A DNA stretch of 64,000 nucleotides from Paenibacillus cellulosilyticus (GCF_003182255.1 NZ_QGTQ01000007.1:1-64000); one strand, 5' to 3'; counted from the stretch's first letter, positions 47,820-57,628 are shown. The notes: generated from the sequence alone by a model not told the origin. Numbers and translations are program-made.

Positions 47820-50495
47820 TTAGGACGGTTCGACGCCCCAAGCGAGCGTTCCGTTGACGTAGAGCGTAACCTTGCTGTTATTGACGAAGCTGGTGCTCGC
47901 CGTGCTGAACGAGTAGTCATTCGACTCGGAGAAGTTGGACCAGTCGGTCTTGCTGAAGCGGGTTTGAATCTGACCGCTGTTGCCGCCTGCGGCGATGGAG
48001 CCAGCTCCCGACTTGAACGTCAATTCGAGATACGTATCGGCTGTTGCTGTTGCCGTCGGCATGGAGACGAATTGTGCTTGGACGTTGTCGCTGCCGATTT
48101 GCGCCCAGTCGCAGAAGAAGTTGAAGGCCGTTGCATTGTCCTTCGTGAAGTAGTAGCGCACCTTCAGCGTGCTCATGTCTACGGCGCTTGTTCCGCTGTT
48201 CGTAATCATGAACTGTGGTGCTGCCGAGCTGTTGGCTGTATCCGTGTCGTTAGGGCGATATTGGACCGCAAGACCCGTCGTCGTACCGCCGCCAGTAGAA
48301 GCCGAAGTAGGGGTGACGGAGACTGTATTCGACGTAGTAGTGCCTGACGTATTGGTCGCAACAACACGGTAGTAGTAAGTCGTGCCACCTGCCGCTGTCG
48401 TATCCGTGTACGTTAATGCCGTTAAACTTCCGCTTAGATCAGCGAAGCCGCTGCTGCTGGACGTCGAGCGCTGCACCTTATAAGACACGGCATCAGAGGA
48501 TGCTGTCCACGACAGCGTCGCCTGTGCGGTTCCTGCTGTACCGGTTACTGTGAAGGAGCCAGGGACGGTCACAACGGGTGTTGTCGTTCCGCCGACCGTG
48601 TAAATGTTCGGCTGCGCTGGTGTCGCCATACTATCGCCTAAGTAGAAGCTCGTATGCGGCGGTTGGTTGTATGCGACGTTCTGCCATGCTACGCCAAGAC
48701 GATAGACGGCGTCATGCATCAGCGTAGGCAGCTTGTATGTCGTAACGGCAGTCGTCGTGTAGAGGCGAAGCGCACTGCTGTCCGTTGTGCGCCAGATGAC
48801 TTCCTCGCGCCAATCGCCGAGCAGGTCCGCTTGCAGGCTTGGCGTACCCTTTGTCGTGTTGTTGGAAAGCGTGCCTGTTGCCGTCAGTAGGTTCGTGGAT
48901 TTGCTGTTCGTGTAATCCCACTTATCGATCTTGCCAACACCAGCGCTGATGCTGGAGTCGTACGTATGGTCAAGCAGCTCGCGCAGCAGATCGCCGTCCC
49001 ACCAGATCGCGAAGTTTATCGAAGGCGTGGAGGATGTAATGGTTGTGCCCGTGACGGAGTGAACGCCGACGCCGGACGCCCACTGTTCCTCGCCTTTATA
49101 GCGTGGATCGATATCCGCAGACAAGCCTCGGCCGGTATCCGTGCCTGTATATTGCCCCCACAAAATCTCGCCTGTTGCCGCATCATGCACTTCCGCCCCA
49201 TAAGTCGCACTGGTGCTCTCGTGAACATCGAATACTTCGAGCCCTGGACGATCCGGGTTCAAATCTCCGACATGCAGCGCATCACCATGGCCAAGGCCCG
49301 TCGTATACTGCTTAGAACCGTCGTCATTAAGTGCCATTGCGCCATAAATAATTTCATCTTTGCCATCGCTGTCAACATCCGCGATACTCAGCTGATGGTT
49401 GCCCTGGCCGGCGTAGGAGCTGTTGCCTGAAGTGCTCGAATCGAACGTCCAGCGCTTCGTCAGCGTGCCATCGCGCCAGTCATATGCGACAAGAACAGTT
49501 CGTGTGTAATAGCCGCGTGCCATAATGAAGCTTGGACGAACGCCATCGAGGTAGGCGACGCCTGCGAGGAAGCGGTCAACCCGGTTGCCATAGCTGTCTC
49601 CCCAGCTGGAGACTGTTCCGCGTGCGGGCTCGTAACTGGATGTGTTGAGGATTTTACCATTGCTGCCTGCGAACACGGTGAGGTACTCCGATCCGCTCAG
49701 AACGTAACCGCTGGAGTTGCGATAATCAGCCGTCGAGCTGCCGATAACCGTGCCTGTGCCGTCCGTCGTTCCGTCTGCTGTCTTGCAGACAACTTCGGCT
49801 TTGCCGTCACCGTCGAGATCATAGACGAGGAATTGCGTATAGTGTGCGCCAGCGCGAATGTTTTTGCCAAGATCGATGCGCCACAGCCGCGTGCCATCCA
49901 GTTCATAGGCATCGAGATACACGTTGCCCGTATAGCCGGATTGCGAATTGTCCTTGGAATTGGACGGGTCCCATTTGAGTACAATTTCGTAATCGCCATC
50001 GCCGTCCAAGTCGCCGACGCTCGCGTCGTTCGCGCTGTACGTGTAGCTGACGCCGTCCGGCGTCGTGCCTCCGGCAGGCTTTTGAATCGGGATGTCCTTG
50101 TAATTGTTACTCCACACGGAAGCCGAGGTGGATTGTGCTTGCACTGCACTATTAACCACGGCTGCGACGGTGTAGGTGTTGCTGGCTGTGCCCGCTGTAT
50201 CGACGTAGTTCGTACTATTCGTGATCGGTGTTGAGGTAATCAAGGTGCCGTTGCGGTAAACGTTGAAACTGGTGGAGGCGGCTTCCGTGCCGAGCAGGCG
50301 CCAGCTTAAGTAGACGCCGTTGCTGACTTTGACAGCGACTAGCCCGCGGTTAAGAAACTCCATTTGCCGCGCTGATGCGGCATAGGCGGAATCAGGGTGC
50401 TGCGGAAGCAGCGGAAGGGCGATCAATGCGGCCATTGCCGCGGTCATCAGCTTGCGCATCGGCTTGTGCCAAGTCGTGCTCATAGAGCGAAACAT
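47820..50495 (-). CDS. Secreted rhamnogalacturonan lyase (PL11) with FN3 and CBM3 domains
   Basis: Extracellular pectin-degrading enzyme that cleaves rhamnogalacturonan I by beta-elimination. In 891 residues a signal peptide runs to about residue 40 (LIALPLLPQHPDSAYA). The PL11 beta-propeller (RGLVAVKVSNGVYLSWRLLG at the start, with calcium-type DLDGDG loops) spans ~42-640. A fibronectin III domain spans ~645-730, and a C-terminal CBM3-like cellulose-binding domain starts near 745 (LAVQYRPNDTD). It resembles B. subtilis YesW with two added C-terminal domains. Ribosome site AAGGAGG lies before the ATG. A cre-like site upstream suggests CcpA repression. Confidence 0.93.
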   Translation of the reverse strand: MFRSMSTTWHKPMRKLMTAAMAALIALPLLPQHPDSAYAASARQMEFLNRGLVAVKVSNGVYLSWRLLGTEAASTSFNVYRNGTLITSTPITNSTNYVDTAGTASNTYTVAAVVNSAVQAQSTSASVWSNNYKDIPIQKPAGGTTPDGVSYTYSANDASVGDLDGDGDYEIVLKWDPSNSKDNSQSGYTGNVYLDAYELDGTRLWRIDLGKNIRAGAHYTQFLVYDLDGDGKAEVVCKTADGTTDGTGTVIGSSTADYRNSSGYVLSGSEYLTVFAGSNGKILNTSSYEPARGTVSSWGDSYGNRVDRFLAGVAYLDGVRPSFIMARGYYTRTVLVAYDWRDGTLTKRWTFDSSTSGNSSYAGQGNHQLSIADVDSDGKDEIIYGAMALNDDGSKQYTTGLGHGDALHVGDLNPDRPGLEVFDVHESTSATYGAEVHDAATGEILWGQYTGTDTGRGLSADIDPRYKGEEQWASGVGVHSVTGTTITSSTPSINFAIWWDGDLLRELLDHTYDSSISAGVGKIDKWDYTNSKSTNLLTATGTLSNNTTKGTPSLQADLLGDWREEVIWRTTDSSALRLYTTTAVTTYKLPTLMHDAVYRLGVAWQNVAYNQPPHTSFYLGDSMATPAQPNIYTVGGTTTPVVTVPGSFTVTGTAGTAQATLSWTASSDAVSYKVQRSTSSSSGFADLSGSLTALTYTDTTAAGGTTYYYRVVATNTSGTTTSNTVSVTPTSASTGGGTTTGLAVQYRPNDTDTANSSAAPQFMITNSGTSAVDMSTLKVRYYFTKDNATAFNFFCDWAQIGSDNVQAQFVSMPTATATADTYLELTFKSGAGSIAAGGNSGQIQTRFSKTDWSNFSESNDYSFSTASTSFVNNSKVTLYVNGTLAWGVEPS

Positions 50496-50548
50496 AATAG
50501 TCCTCCTTACAGTAATGGATTAGCGAGTTCTCAGCTGAGGGGGCAGCT

Positions 50549-50562
50549 GGATAACGCTTACA
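50549..50562 (-). promoter_or_regulatory. Catabolite-responsive element (cre) before the lyase
   Basis: The minus strand reads TGTAAGCGTTATCC and matches 13 of 14 positions of TGWAANCGNTNWCA. It lies about 55 bp before the start codon, and overlaps the inverted repeat CTTACA-ATAAAAA-TGTAAG. Confidence 0.75.
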
Positions 50563-50967
50563 TTTTTATTGTAAGGGTGGATGAGCCGCGTAAATAGAGG
50601 GCTGCAGGAGCAATTGCGGTATGCTTCGCAGCGTTCGAATTGTTCACCTATTAATATTTCGATCAATGCAAAGAGCGTGAGCGAAAGACGTATAGAACGT
50701 TAGAGATTAATGAGCGAAATTAGTTTCGAAAATCAATCGAATGCGTAAGTCGAAAGGCCTCGGACAAGATCGGCTGGCTGCGAATACAATAAATCATGGG
50801 TCGAACGGTTCAGCAGTGCGGCAGAAGAGAGGGGAGACGGCGCTATTTTTCATCAGGAAGCGGATGAAGGACGGCTGTTTCGTGTATACTGAATGGTATA
50901 TGAAAATATATCCTTATTTGTCGAACTACAAGGGACCCGGTAGTGTAGAGTCGGGGGCGGAGGAATC
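50563..50967. other. Spacer between the lyase and rnr
   Basis: Apart from the cre site nothing specific is seen. One ORF (50741-50971) overlaps the rnr start with no ribosome site. TATACT- and TATATG-like boxes near 50885-50910 could be the rnr promoter. Confidence 0.4.
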
Positions 50968-53900
50968 ATGAGCTTAGAGCAGGACTTGCTTGATTTTATG
51001 AAAGAAACGGCATATAAGCCGATGACCTATCAGGAGTTGGAGCAGCACTTCGGAATCGAAGATGCGTCGGATTTCCGCGCATTCCTCAAGCTGCTGAATG
51101 AGCTCGAAGAGTCGGGCCAAATTGTCCGTACGCGCAATGATCGCTACGGTGTAATTGAACGGATGAATCTCGTGCGCGGCCGCGTGCAGGCGCATGCGAA
51201 GGGATTCGCTTTCCTCATTCCGGAGGAGAAGGATCAGCCGGATGTATATTTGCATGCGAACGATCTGAAGAGTGCGATGAATGGCGATATCGTGCTCGTT
51301 CGAATCACGTCCCAGAGCGAAGGCGGCGGACGTATGGAGGGCGAGGTTGTCCGCGTTGTGACGCGCGCCGTGACGCAGGTAGTCGGCACATTCGACAACC
51401 ATGAGGCGTACGGGTTCGTACTGCCGGACGACAAGCGGATTAACCGCGATATTTTCGTCCCTAGAGGGCAGTTCGGTGGTGCGGTCTCGGGGCAAAAGGT
51501 CGTCGTGCGCATTACCGCCTATCCAGAAGGACGCGCTGCAGCGCAAGGCGAGGTTATCGAGGTGCTCGGTCATAAGGATGATCCGGGCGTCGATATTCTG
51601 TCGATTATCCGCAAGCATCAATTACCGGAAGGGTTCCCGGACGATGTGATGGCGGAAGCGGAAGCAGCGCCGGATTCGATTACCGAGGAAGAGATCGTGA
51701 AGCAAGGTCGCCGCGATCTGCGGAATGAGACGATCGTCACGATCGACGGTGAAGATGCGAAGGACTTGGACGATGCGGTCCATGTCGTACGTCTGGAGAA
51801 CGGCAACTATAAGCTGGGCGTTCATATTGCAGACGTTGGCTACTATGTACGCGAGCGCTCGGCGCTTGATCAAGAAGCGTACCGTCGCGGCTGCAGCGTC
51901 TACCTTGTAGACCGCGTTATTCCGATGCTGCCGCATCGGCTGTCGAACGGCATTTGCTCGCTTAACCCGCAGGTAGATCGGTTAACGATGTCGTGCGAGA
52001 TGGAATTTGATCCGAACACGATGAAGCGGGTGCGTCATGAGGTGTTCACGAGCGTAATCCGGACGACGGAACGGATGACGTATACGAACGTGAAGCGTAT
52101 TCTGACGGCAACGGAAGAAGAGCCGGAGCTGGAGCTCAAGGAACGCTATGCGGGGCTGCTGGACATGTTCTCGCTGATGGAAGAGCTGGCGATGAAGCTT
52201 CGCCGCAAACGGATGAAGCGCGGCGCGATCGACTTCGACTTCCAAGAGTCGAAGGTTATCGTGGATTCAGAGGGTAAACCGGTGGATATCGTGAAGCGTG
52301 AACGCTCAATCGCAGAGATGATCATTGAGGAGTTCATGTTGGCGGCGAACGAGACGGTCGCGGAGCATTTCCACTGGCTGCGCGTACCGTTCCTGTACCG
52401 GATCCACGAAGATCCAGACGGTGAGAAGCTGCTGCACTTCATGCAGATCGTTTCGAACTTCGGCTATGTAGTCAAAGGCAAAGGGAATTCGGTTCATCCG
52501 CGTGCCCTGCAGACGCTGCTGGAGGAGATTCAAGGCACGAAGGAGCAGACGGTCATCTCGACGATGATGCTTCGCTCGATGAAGCAGGCGAAATACGATG
52601 CGGAATGCTTGGGTCACTTCGGGCTTGCGGCGGAGTTCTACTCCCACTTCACGTCGCCAATCCGGCGTTATCCGGACCTTGTCATTCACCGCGTTATGCG
52701 CGAGGTGCTCGAGAACGGCGGGGCGATGCCGGAGGAGAGGGTGGAAGCGCTGGCTCCACGCATGCAGGACATCGCTCAGCAGTCGTCGGAGCGAGAGCGC
52801 GTCGCTGTAGATGCGGAGCGGGATACCGACAAGCTGAAGAAGTGCGAGTACATGCTCGATAAGGTCGGCGAGGAGTTCGACGGCATCGTCAGCAGTATCA
52901 CGAGCTTTGGTATGTTCGTGGAGCTGGACAATACGGTTGACGGCTTGATCCGACTCAGCCAGCTGACGGATGATTATTATCATTTCCACGAGCTGCACAT
53001 GGTGCTGATCGGGGAACGGACGTCGAAGGTATACCGGATCGGTGATGAAGTGAAGATCCGCATCGCGGATGTGAACATGGATGAGCTGACCATCGACTTC
53101 GAGATGGTCGACATGAAGCCGCGCAGCAGCGGCGGTTTCCGCGGCTTCGCCGACTTCGGCGGCAATGGCGGACGCAGCGGTGCGGCGGCGAAGCGCGCAC
53201 GCGGCGGATTTGGCCGCGATGAGCGGCCAGGGCGCGGCCCGGCGGCACGCGGCGGTGGCGGCGCGCAAGGCGGCGGCCCGGGACGCGGCAAGCGCGGAGC
53301 GGGCGGCGGTGCGCCGAGCGCAGGCGGACGCGGCGGTGCGCATGGCGCTGGCGAAGCGGCGAGCGGAGGAGCAGGCCGCGGACGGCGCGGCGGCCGAAGC
53401 GGCGGCGGCGAGTACGCGCTGGGCGCGGGCGAGCGCGGCACGTGGGGCGCAGGCGAAGCCGTGAGCGGCGGAGCGGGCCGCGGACGTCGCGGCCGTAGAG
53501 GCGACGGCGGCGAGCAGGGCGGAGCAGCGCTCCGCACGGAAGCGCCAGCAGGCAATGAAGTGTTCGACGCACCAATCGATCATGATGCAGGTGCGGTATG
53601 GAGCACGCGCCCACCACGTAAGGAGCGCAAGCCAAAGCTTGATATGTGGGGCTTGCCGGTTCCGACAAGCAATAATCCACGCCGAGATGACGGCGGCGAG
53701 CGCGACGATGGCACCTACCAGCCGGGCAACGGTCGACGCAGCGGCGGCAATCGCCGATCAGGCGGAGCGCCAGGCGGCGGTGGCGGATTTGGCGCACAAG
53801 GCGGACGCTCATCCAGCGGCCGTAAGCGTCCGGGTCAGGGCGGCAGCATGAACGCTGGCAACGGTGGCGGTGGCAGCCGTCTGTCTAGTGGCAGCGAGGG

Positions 53901-53994
53901 TGGTAACCCAGGTGGCGGCGGTAAGCCGCGCAAGAAGAAAAAAGGCGGCGGCGGTAACGCAACGGCTGCTTTCGTAAGAAAGAATCGAAAATAA
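50968..53994 (+). CDS. rnr: Ribonuclease R with a long Gly/Arg-rich tail
   Basis: Processive 3'-5' exoribonuclease that degrades structured RNA. It acts on tmRNA-tagged messages and matures tmRNA in some bacteria. In order: N-terminal HTH (~1-65), cold-shock domains ([17 protein letters not shown] near 72), RNB catalytic domain (~255-590) with [14 protein letters not shown] and [14 protein letters not shown], and S1 domain ([19 protein letters not shown] near 632). From about residue 720 a tail of ~285 residues is almost entirely Gly, Arg, Ala and Ser. B. subtilis RNase R is 779 residues. The gene is followed by smpB and ssrA. Confidence 0.95.
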   Translation: MSLEQDLLDFMKETAYKPMTYQELEQHFGIEDASDFRAFLKLLNELEESGQIVRTRNDRYGVIERMNLVRGRVQAHAKGFAFLIPEEKDQPDVYLHANDLKSAMNGDIVLVRITSQSEGGGRMEGEVVRVVTRAVTQVVGTFDNHEAYGFVLPDDKRINRDIFVPRGQFGGAVSGQKVVVRITAYPEGRAAAQGEVIEVLGHKDDPGVDILSIIRKHQLPEGFPDDVMAEAEAAPDSITEEEIVKQGRRDLRNETIVTIDGEDAKDLDDAVHVVRLENGNYKLGVHIADVGYYVRERSALDQEAYRRGCSVYLVDRVIPMLPHRLSNGICSLNPQVDRLTMSCEMEFDPNTMKRVRHEVFTSVIRTTERMTYTNVKRILTATEEEPELELKERYAGLLDMFSLMEELAMKLRRKRMKRGAIDFDFQESKVIVDSEGKPVDIVKRERSIAEMIIEEFMLAANETVAEHFHWLRVPFLYRIHEDPDGEKLLHFMQIVSNFGYVVKGKGNSVHPRALQTLLEEIQGTKEQTVISTMMLRSMKQAKYDAECLGHFGLAAEFYSHFTSPIRRYPDLVIHRVMREVLENGGAMPEERVEALAPRMQDIAQQSSERERVAVDAERDTDKLKKCEYMLDKVGEEFDGIVSSITSFGMFVELDNTVDGLIRLSQLTDDYYHFHELHMVLIGERTSKVYRIGDEVKIRIADVNMDELTIDFEMVDMKPRSSGGFRGFADFGGNGGRSGAAAKRARGGFGRDERPGRGPAARGGGGAQGGGPGRGKRGAGGGAPSAGGRGGAHGAGEAASGGAGRGRRGGRSGGGEYALGAGERGTWGAGEAVSGGAGRGRRGRRGDGGEQGGAALRTEAPAGNEVFDAPIDHDAGAVWSTRPPRKERKPKLDMWGLPVPTSNNPRRDDGGERDDGTYQPGNGRRSGGNRRSGGAPGGGGGFGAQGGRSSSGRKRPGQGGSMNAGNGGGGSRLSSGSEGGNPGGGGKPRKKKKGGGGNATAAFVRKNRK

Positions 53995-54004
53995 GCATTA
54001 GATA

Positions 54005-54063
54005 AAGAAGGGCATACAGCTGTCAGCCGAAATGGTGGAAAGCTGCATGCCCTTCTTATTTTG
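54005..54063 (+). terminator. Terminator of rnr
   Basis: AAGAAGGGCAT..ATGCCCTTCTT with inner CAGCT/AGCTG is followed by ATTTTG. Confidence 0.85.
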
Positions 54064-54108
54064 CACAGCCGAACCCGAATGGAACTGAGCGGTGTACATA
54101 AATGCGCA

Positions 54109-54163
54109 AAGCCTCAGGCGAATCGGGACGTCCATCCATCGATTCGCGAGAGGCTGCAGTTTA
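54109..54163 (-). terminator. Terminator-like hairpin of the small ORF at 54.2 kb
   Basis: On the minus strand AGCCTC..GCGAATCG pairs with CGATTCGC..GAGGCT, followed by TTTGCGCATTT. It lies about 45 bp after the small minus-strand ORF. Confidence 0.5.
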
Positions 54164-54203
54164 AGCTATATGTTGCTGCATTTGTCTATTCAGGCTGCTG
54201 GCG

Positions 54204-54320
54204 TTAGTCGCCGGTTGAATCTTTTGTATCGCCGGTTTTGGAATGAGTATTCTGACTGCCGTGGCCTTGCTGCTTCTTGGCGCTGTCTCTACGGGAGTTT
54301 TTCTGGTCTCTGCGTGACAT
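54204..54320 (-). CDS. Small basic hydrophilic protein, 38 residues
   Basis: An ORF of 38 codons, MSRRDQKNSRRDSAKK onward, ending TGD. It is very rich in Arg, Lys, Ser, Asp, Gln and Thr and has no hydrophobic segment. GAGGAGG lies 12 nt before the ATG and a terminator-like hairpin lies after it, which together make a gene likely despite the size. Composition and length recall small spore-associated proteins (for example the YuzL/Ssp type), but I do not recognise the family. It is transcribed against rnr and smpB. Confidence 0.55.
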   Translation of the reverse strand: MSRRDQKNSRRDSAKKQQGHGSQNTHSKTGDTKDSTGD

Positions 54321-54521
54321 GATGATGTGATGCCTCCTCTTGGTGGTTGTTCTTCAGCTATATTGGTATGTCCTTGCGGGCAGGCGATTATGCGGTGGCT
54401 GGCAGCTTGGCTTACTACACCTTGAATTGGTAACCGAATGTTGCTACAATTAATGTCTAATAATGTCTAACTGGCCCATTGGGCGATGAACACGTTTCAG
54501 ACGAGGAGAAGGTGAAGGCGT

Positions 54522-55007
54522 ATGGCTCCGAAGAAAAATCAAGAAAACAAGCCGCTTGCTCAGAACAAAAAAGCATCGCATGACTACTTCATCGAGGAGA
54601 CGTATGAAGCGGGCATCGTGCTGACAGGTACGGAGATCAAGTCGGTCCGCAACGGTCGGGCGAACATTAACGACGCATTTGCGACGATTCGCAACGGCGA
54701 GATGTTCGTGAATAACATGCACATCAGCCCTTTTGAACAGGGCAATCGATATAACCCAACCGATCCGACACGCGCGCGCAAGCTGCTGCTGCACAAGGTG
54801 CAGATTCATAAGCTGCTCGGGCTGTCCAAGCAAGAAGGCTACACGATTGTGCCGCTGAAGATTTATGTGCGCAACGGTTATGCTAAGCTGCTGATCGGTC
54901 TTGGCAAAGGTAAGAAGAACTACGATAAACGCGATACGGCAGCCAAACGCGACGCTCAGCGTGACATACAACGGGCGCTGCGCGAGAAGCAGAAGGTCGC
55001 ACGGTAA
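54522..55007 (+). CDS. smpB: SsrA-binding protein SmpB
   Basis: RNA-binding partner of tmRNA that brings it to stalled ribosomes. In 161 residues: [22 protein letters not shown] (~20-41), [10 protein letters not shown], the conserved HISPFEQGN near 67, and the basic C-terminal tail [19 protein letters not shown] that sits in the decoding channel. The ssrA gene lies 2.2 kb downstream, with a small ORF and a SEC-C gene between them. Confidence 0.97.
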   Translation: MAPKKNQENKPLAQNKKASHDYFIEETYEAGIVLTGTEIKSVRNGRANINDAFATIRNGEMFVNNMHISPFEQGNRYNPTDPTRARKLLLHKVQIHKLLGLSKQEGYTIVPLKIYVRNGYAKLLIGLGKGKKNYDKRDTAAKRDAQRDIQRALREKQKVAR

Positions 55008-55026
55008 TCGAATATAGAAATGATAG

Positions 55027-55073
55027 AACCCTCCAGAGACGCGATTGAATCGCTGTCTGCTGGAGGGTTTTTG
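55027..55073 (+). terminator. Terminator of smpB
   Basis: AACCCTCCAG/CTGGAGGGTT with inner AGAC..GTCT-type pairing is followed by TTTTTG. Confidence 0.92.
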
Positions 55074-55097
55074 TATGAGACATAAATGGCGTAAATA

Positions 55098-55141
55098 TTG
55101 TGAAATTAATCACATACAATGCTGAATCGTTATATTACAAT
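55098..55141 (+). promoter_or_regulatory. Fnr/Crp-type site and -10 before the small Cys protein
   Basis: TTGTGAAATTAATCACAT (55098-55115) contains a perfect TGTGA-N6-TCACA. TACAAT at 55136-55141 is a good -10, putting the start near 55148 and the site centre about 41.5 bp upstream, the position of class II activators. Rex sites look similar. Confidence 0.7.
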
Positions 55142-55177
55142 TAAATCATAACAAGGGGACGCAAGGAGTGATCACTC

Positions 55178-55378
55178 ATGATGAACATAAACAAAGAGGA
55201 CCAAGACCAACTGACGACGAAGTATCTGGTTCAATTCTGTTATACTTGCGAACGGGCGCACGCGTGCACGACTGAAGAGACGACCGCTCATTGTATGAAA
55301 ATAAAGCAAGAGGAAGCGGAATATGCGCAACCGCAGGATGAAATGCGTGAATTGCTGCGATGGTATGAACAAATCTAA
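55178..55378 (+). CDS. Small Cys-rich protein, 66 residues
   Basis: A short hydrophilic protein with four cysteines in FCYTCERAHACTTEETTAHC (~20-39), spaced C-x2-C-x5-C-x8-C, which could bind zinc, iron or an iron-sulfur cluster. The rest is acidic. AAGGAG lies about 10 nt before the ATG. A perfect TGTGA-N6-TCACA site precedes it, which suggests an oxygen- or redox-responsive role. I do not recognise the family. Confidence 0.65.
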   Translation: MMNINKEDQDQLTTKYLVQFCYTCERAHACTTEETTAHCMKIKQEEAEYAQPQDEMRELLRWYEQI

Positions 55379-55478
55379 TGGATAAGCAGCTCTCGCTGAT
55401 TGTTCAGCTTGAGCTGCTTGTTTATTTCTTGCGCACTTGCAAGTAGCTGTTGCTTGTCCGCAATTCACTGCAGCAGCA

Positions 55479-56843
55479 CTATTTTCTTTGCTCAGGAAGA
55501 AGCTGCAGCAATTCAGGATGAGTCAGCCATAGATGACGATTTAGCAGCGCATAGACGATGGCCTCGCGGTCATCGCCGTAACCCATGTAATCAGGCATGG
55601 TGCGAGGGAGCCGTTTCTTCCCTTTCAAATAGGTTGGGACGAAAGGATTATGCTCGACCGCTGTCTTAATTAGCGATTGCAGCTTAGGGGATCGTCCATT
55701 TATCCCGTACTCGACTATTACACGGGCGTATTTGAAGGAGGCACTGCCGTCCTCATCATATTGGCGAATGAGCTGCTCTGCGGCATGCCAATCCTTTGTC
55801 TCAATGTAAGCAGGGAGGAGCAGATCGCGAACTCCTTGATTATCGTTCGGATTAAGCTCGAGCAGCTCGCGATAATGTTGAATCGCTTCGGGCATTTTAT
55901 CTAATTGAGCGCAGATCTCCGCATACCCTTTCTTAGCTCTCATATATGGCCTGGTCGGCGGGTACATCCAGAAGTGTCCTTTGTTCTCCTTGAAGCAGGC
56001 CTGTCCTAAGCGCTTCTCTTCCACGAGCATCCCTTGCTTGTAAAAGTAGGCCATTTCTTTAGGAGATGCTGCGCCCTCGGCAAGGATGTTGTAAGCGTCA
56101 CCGCTTTGAGGGTCGAGCTGAAGAGCTTCTTGGGCGAGCTGCATTTTGCGATGCGGGTTCGGCTCATTCCAGGCTGCGTACAGGAGCTCGGAGGCCTGCT
56201 CCTCCTTGTTAGCCTTCTTGCCTCTTACGGGCTTGTTGTTCATATTGTGCGCAAGGAAATCATTGATTTCATCAATGGAGTTGAAATTTTGCTGATCAAG
56301 AAGAGCGTGTAGACGAGCCATCTCCTGCTCCATCACGATAGACGAATTTGAGCCGTCTGGAACCGATAGCTGCCGTGCGGCTAGCTCGTTAGATAAATCG
56401 TCATGCTCCTCGATGTAATCGAAGAGCTGGTTAGCTCGTTGAGATAATGTTGCAACAGAAACATCGTACTTCTTGGCGAGCTCGCTTTGGGTTGTGGGAT
56501 GCGCGAAAATCAGACAGAGAACATATTCCAGTGCCGCGGGGTATACGCCAAGCTTCTTCGAGACCGGCTGGGTGTCGCTCGCGAACCTATTCCAAGCCAG
56601 AATAAGGCCTGCGATTTGTTCCTGTTTATAAACGTCAATCGTATGGTTAAGAAAATGATGAGCAATCAATCGATGCAGCTCATTCGGCCACTCCATCTCA
56701 TGATCAATCGTATCGGTCAGAGATAGAGGCTGTGAAGCGACAAGCCGGGTAACTCGAAAATCCTCATCCTTGTTTAAACAGCATTTTTTATATTTCAAGC
56801 CGCTGCCGCAATGGCAAGAGTCGTTCCTTCCTAATTTTTGCAT
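55479..56843 (-). CDS. SEC-C motif protein with TPR-like C-terminus
   Basis: A 454-residue protein. The first 25 residues carry the SEC-C zinc motif GRNDSCHCGSGLKYKKCC, known from the SecA C-terminus and from many proteins of unknown role. A region near 110-140 (TQSELAKKYDVSVATLSQRA) is HTH-like. From ~225 TPR-like repeats follow (AQEALQLDPQSGDAYNILAEGA; AIQHYRELLELNPNDNQG). Ribosome site GGAGG lies 5 nt before the ATG. The combination of zinc motif, HTH and TPR resembles the tail of the TPR protein at 15.7 kb, which also ends in a xSVATLS-type HTH. Confidence 0.83.
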   Translation of the reverse strand: MQKLGRNDSCHCGSGLKYKKCCLNKDEDFRVTRLVASQPLSLTDTIDHEMEWPNELHRLIAHHFLNHTIDVYKQEQIAGLILAWNRFASDTQPVSKKLGVYPAALEYVLCLIFAHPTTQSELAKKYDVSVATLSQRANQLFDYIEEHDDLSNELAARQLSVPDGSNSSIVMEQEMARLHALLDQQNFNSIDEINDFLAHNMNNKPVRGKKANKEEQASELLYAAWNEPNPHRKMQLAQEALQLDPQSGDAYNILAEGAASPKEMAYFYKQGMLVEEKRLGQACFKENKGHFWMYPPTRPYMRAKKGYAEICAQLDKMPEAIQHYRELLELNPNDNQGVRDLLLPAYIETKDWHAAEQLIRQYDEDGSASFKYARVIVEYGINGRSPKLQSLIKTAVEHNPFVPTYLKGKKRLPRTMPDYMGYGDDREAIVYALLNRHLWLTHPELLQLLPEQRK

Positions 56844-57230
56844 ATGAACCTCCGTGTTTATTTGTTTTCATTATTGCTTTAATAGGTGATCTTTGCAACT
56901 GTGCCCTCAATAGAAGTAATTCAATTGCTCGAGATCAGCTTAAGGGTTCCGGTGTCGCATAGGACGAGCGTCAATAGCTTGCTTTCCGCAAGCTGAATTG
57001 CTACAATTAAACTCTAACACGCATAATTGGACAGACTGGTTGGTAGTCGTTATTGCTGCCAGCAACCAACTAGACATTCGACGTGGAAGACATGTTATAC
57101 TGAGTTCACCAGCAAGACAAGTAGTAAGCATTCGTGCTCTGGATGAAGGCGCAGCAATGTGCCAACCCATTCGAGTCGCCTGCAGGGCTAACGGTTCGCT
57201 TAAGTGACGATCCGATTATGCCGATATTTT
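56844..57230. other. Spacer with the probable tmRNA promoter
   Basis: No gene is supported. A hairpin AGCTTGCTTTCCGCAAGCT lies at 56978-56996. TGTTATACT at 57093-57101 is an extended -10 with TAGACA 19 bp upstream. This would start a transcript near 57108, about 120 nt before the mature tmRNA. Confidence 0.5.
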
Positions 57231-57594
57231 GGGGGCGTTTATGGATTCGACGGGGATAGTTCGAGCATGGGTCGCGGGTAGTGGGGAGCGTCCGCTTCAT
57301 CAACGCTAAAGCCAATTAAATGGCAAACAACAACAAACTTACGCTTTCGCAGCTTAATAACCTGTGAGCGTGCTCCTACCTAGCATCGCCCATGTGACTA
57401 GACTAGGGGCTAACAAGTAGTGGGATACGCCGTTCGGTCTCCGCCTGGGGTCGACGGAAGAAGATAATCAGGCTGACCCAACGCGTAGTCGGTTACGGGA
57501 CGACGCTCGGGTGACATCAATACCGTGACTACACCCGTAGAAGCCTGTGTGGCGTTGTCTCTGGACAGGGGTTCAAATCCCCTCGCCTCCACCA
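57231..57594 (+). ncRNA. ssrA: Transfer-messenger RNA (ssrA)
   Basis: Rescues stalled ribosomes with SmpB. The 5' end GGGGGCGTTTATGGATTCGA and the 3' end TTCAAATCCCCTCGCCTCC-ACCA form the tRNA-like half, with GGGGGCG pairing to CGCCTCC. The tag reading frame from 57322 (GGC) to the stop TAA at 57355-57357 gives GKQQQTYAFAA, which fits the Bacillales pattern (for example GKQNYALAA in a Geobacillus tag) but ends AFAA. Pseudoknot regions fill the middle. Length is 364 nt. Confidence 0.96.
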
Positions 57595-57598
57595 TGTA

Positions 57599-57628
57599 AA
57601 TCCACTACCGCATGAGGTAGTGGATTTT
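57599..57628 (+). terminator. Terminator of ssrA
   Basis: AATCCACTACC-GCATGA-GGTAGTGGATT is followed by TTTTG. Confidence 0.94.

Noticed and set aside
50741-50971. 76-codon ORF before rnr
   Set aside because: It has no ribosome site, overlaps the rnr start and shows no family features.
53120-53990. Minus-strand and other-frame ORFs over the rnr tail
   Set aside because: They arise from the GC-rich repeats that encode the Gly/Arg-rich tail.
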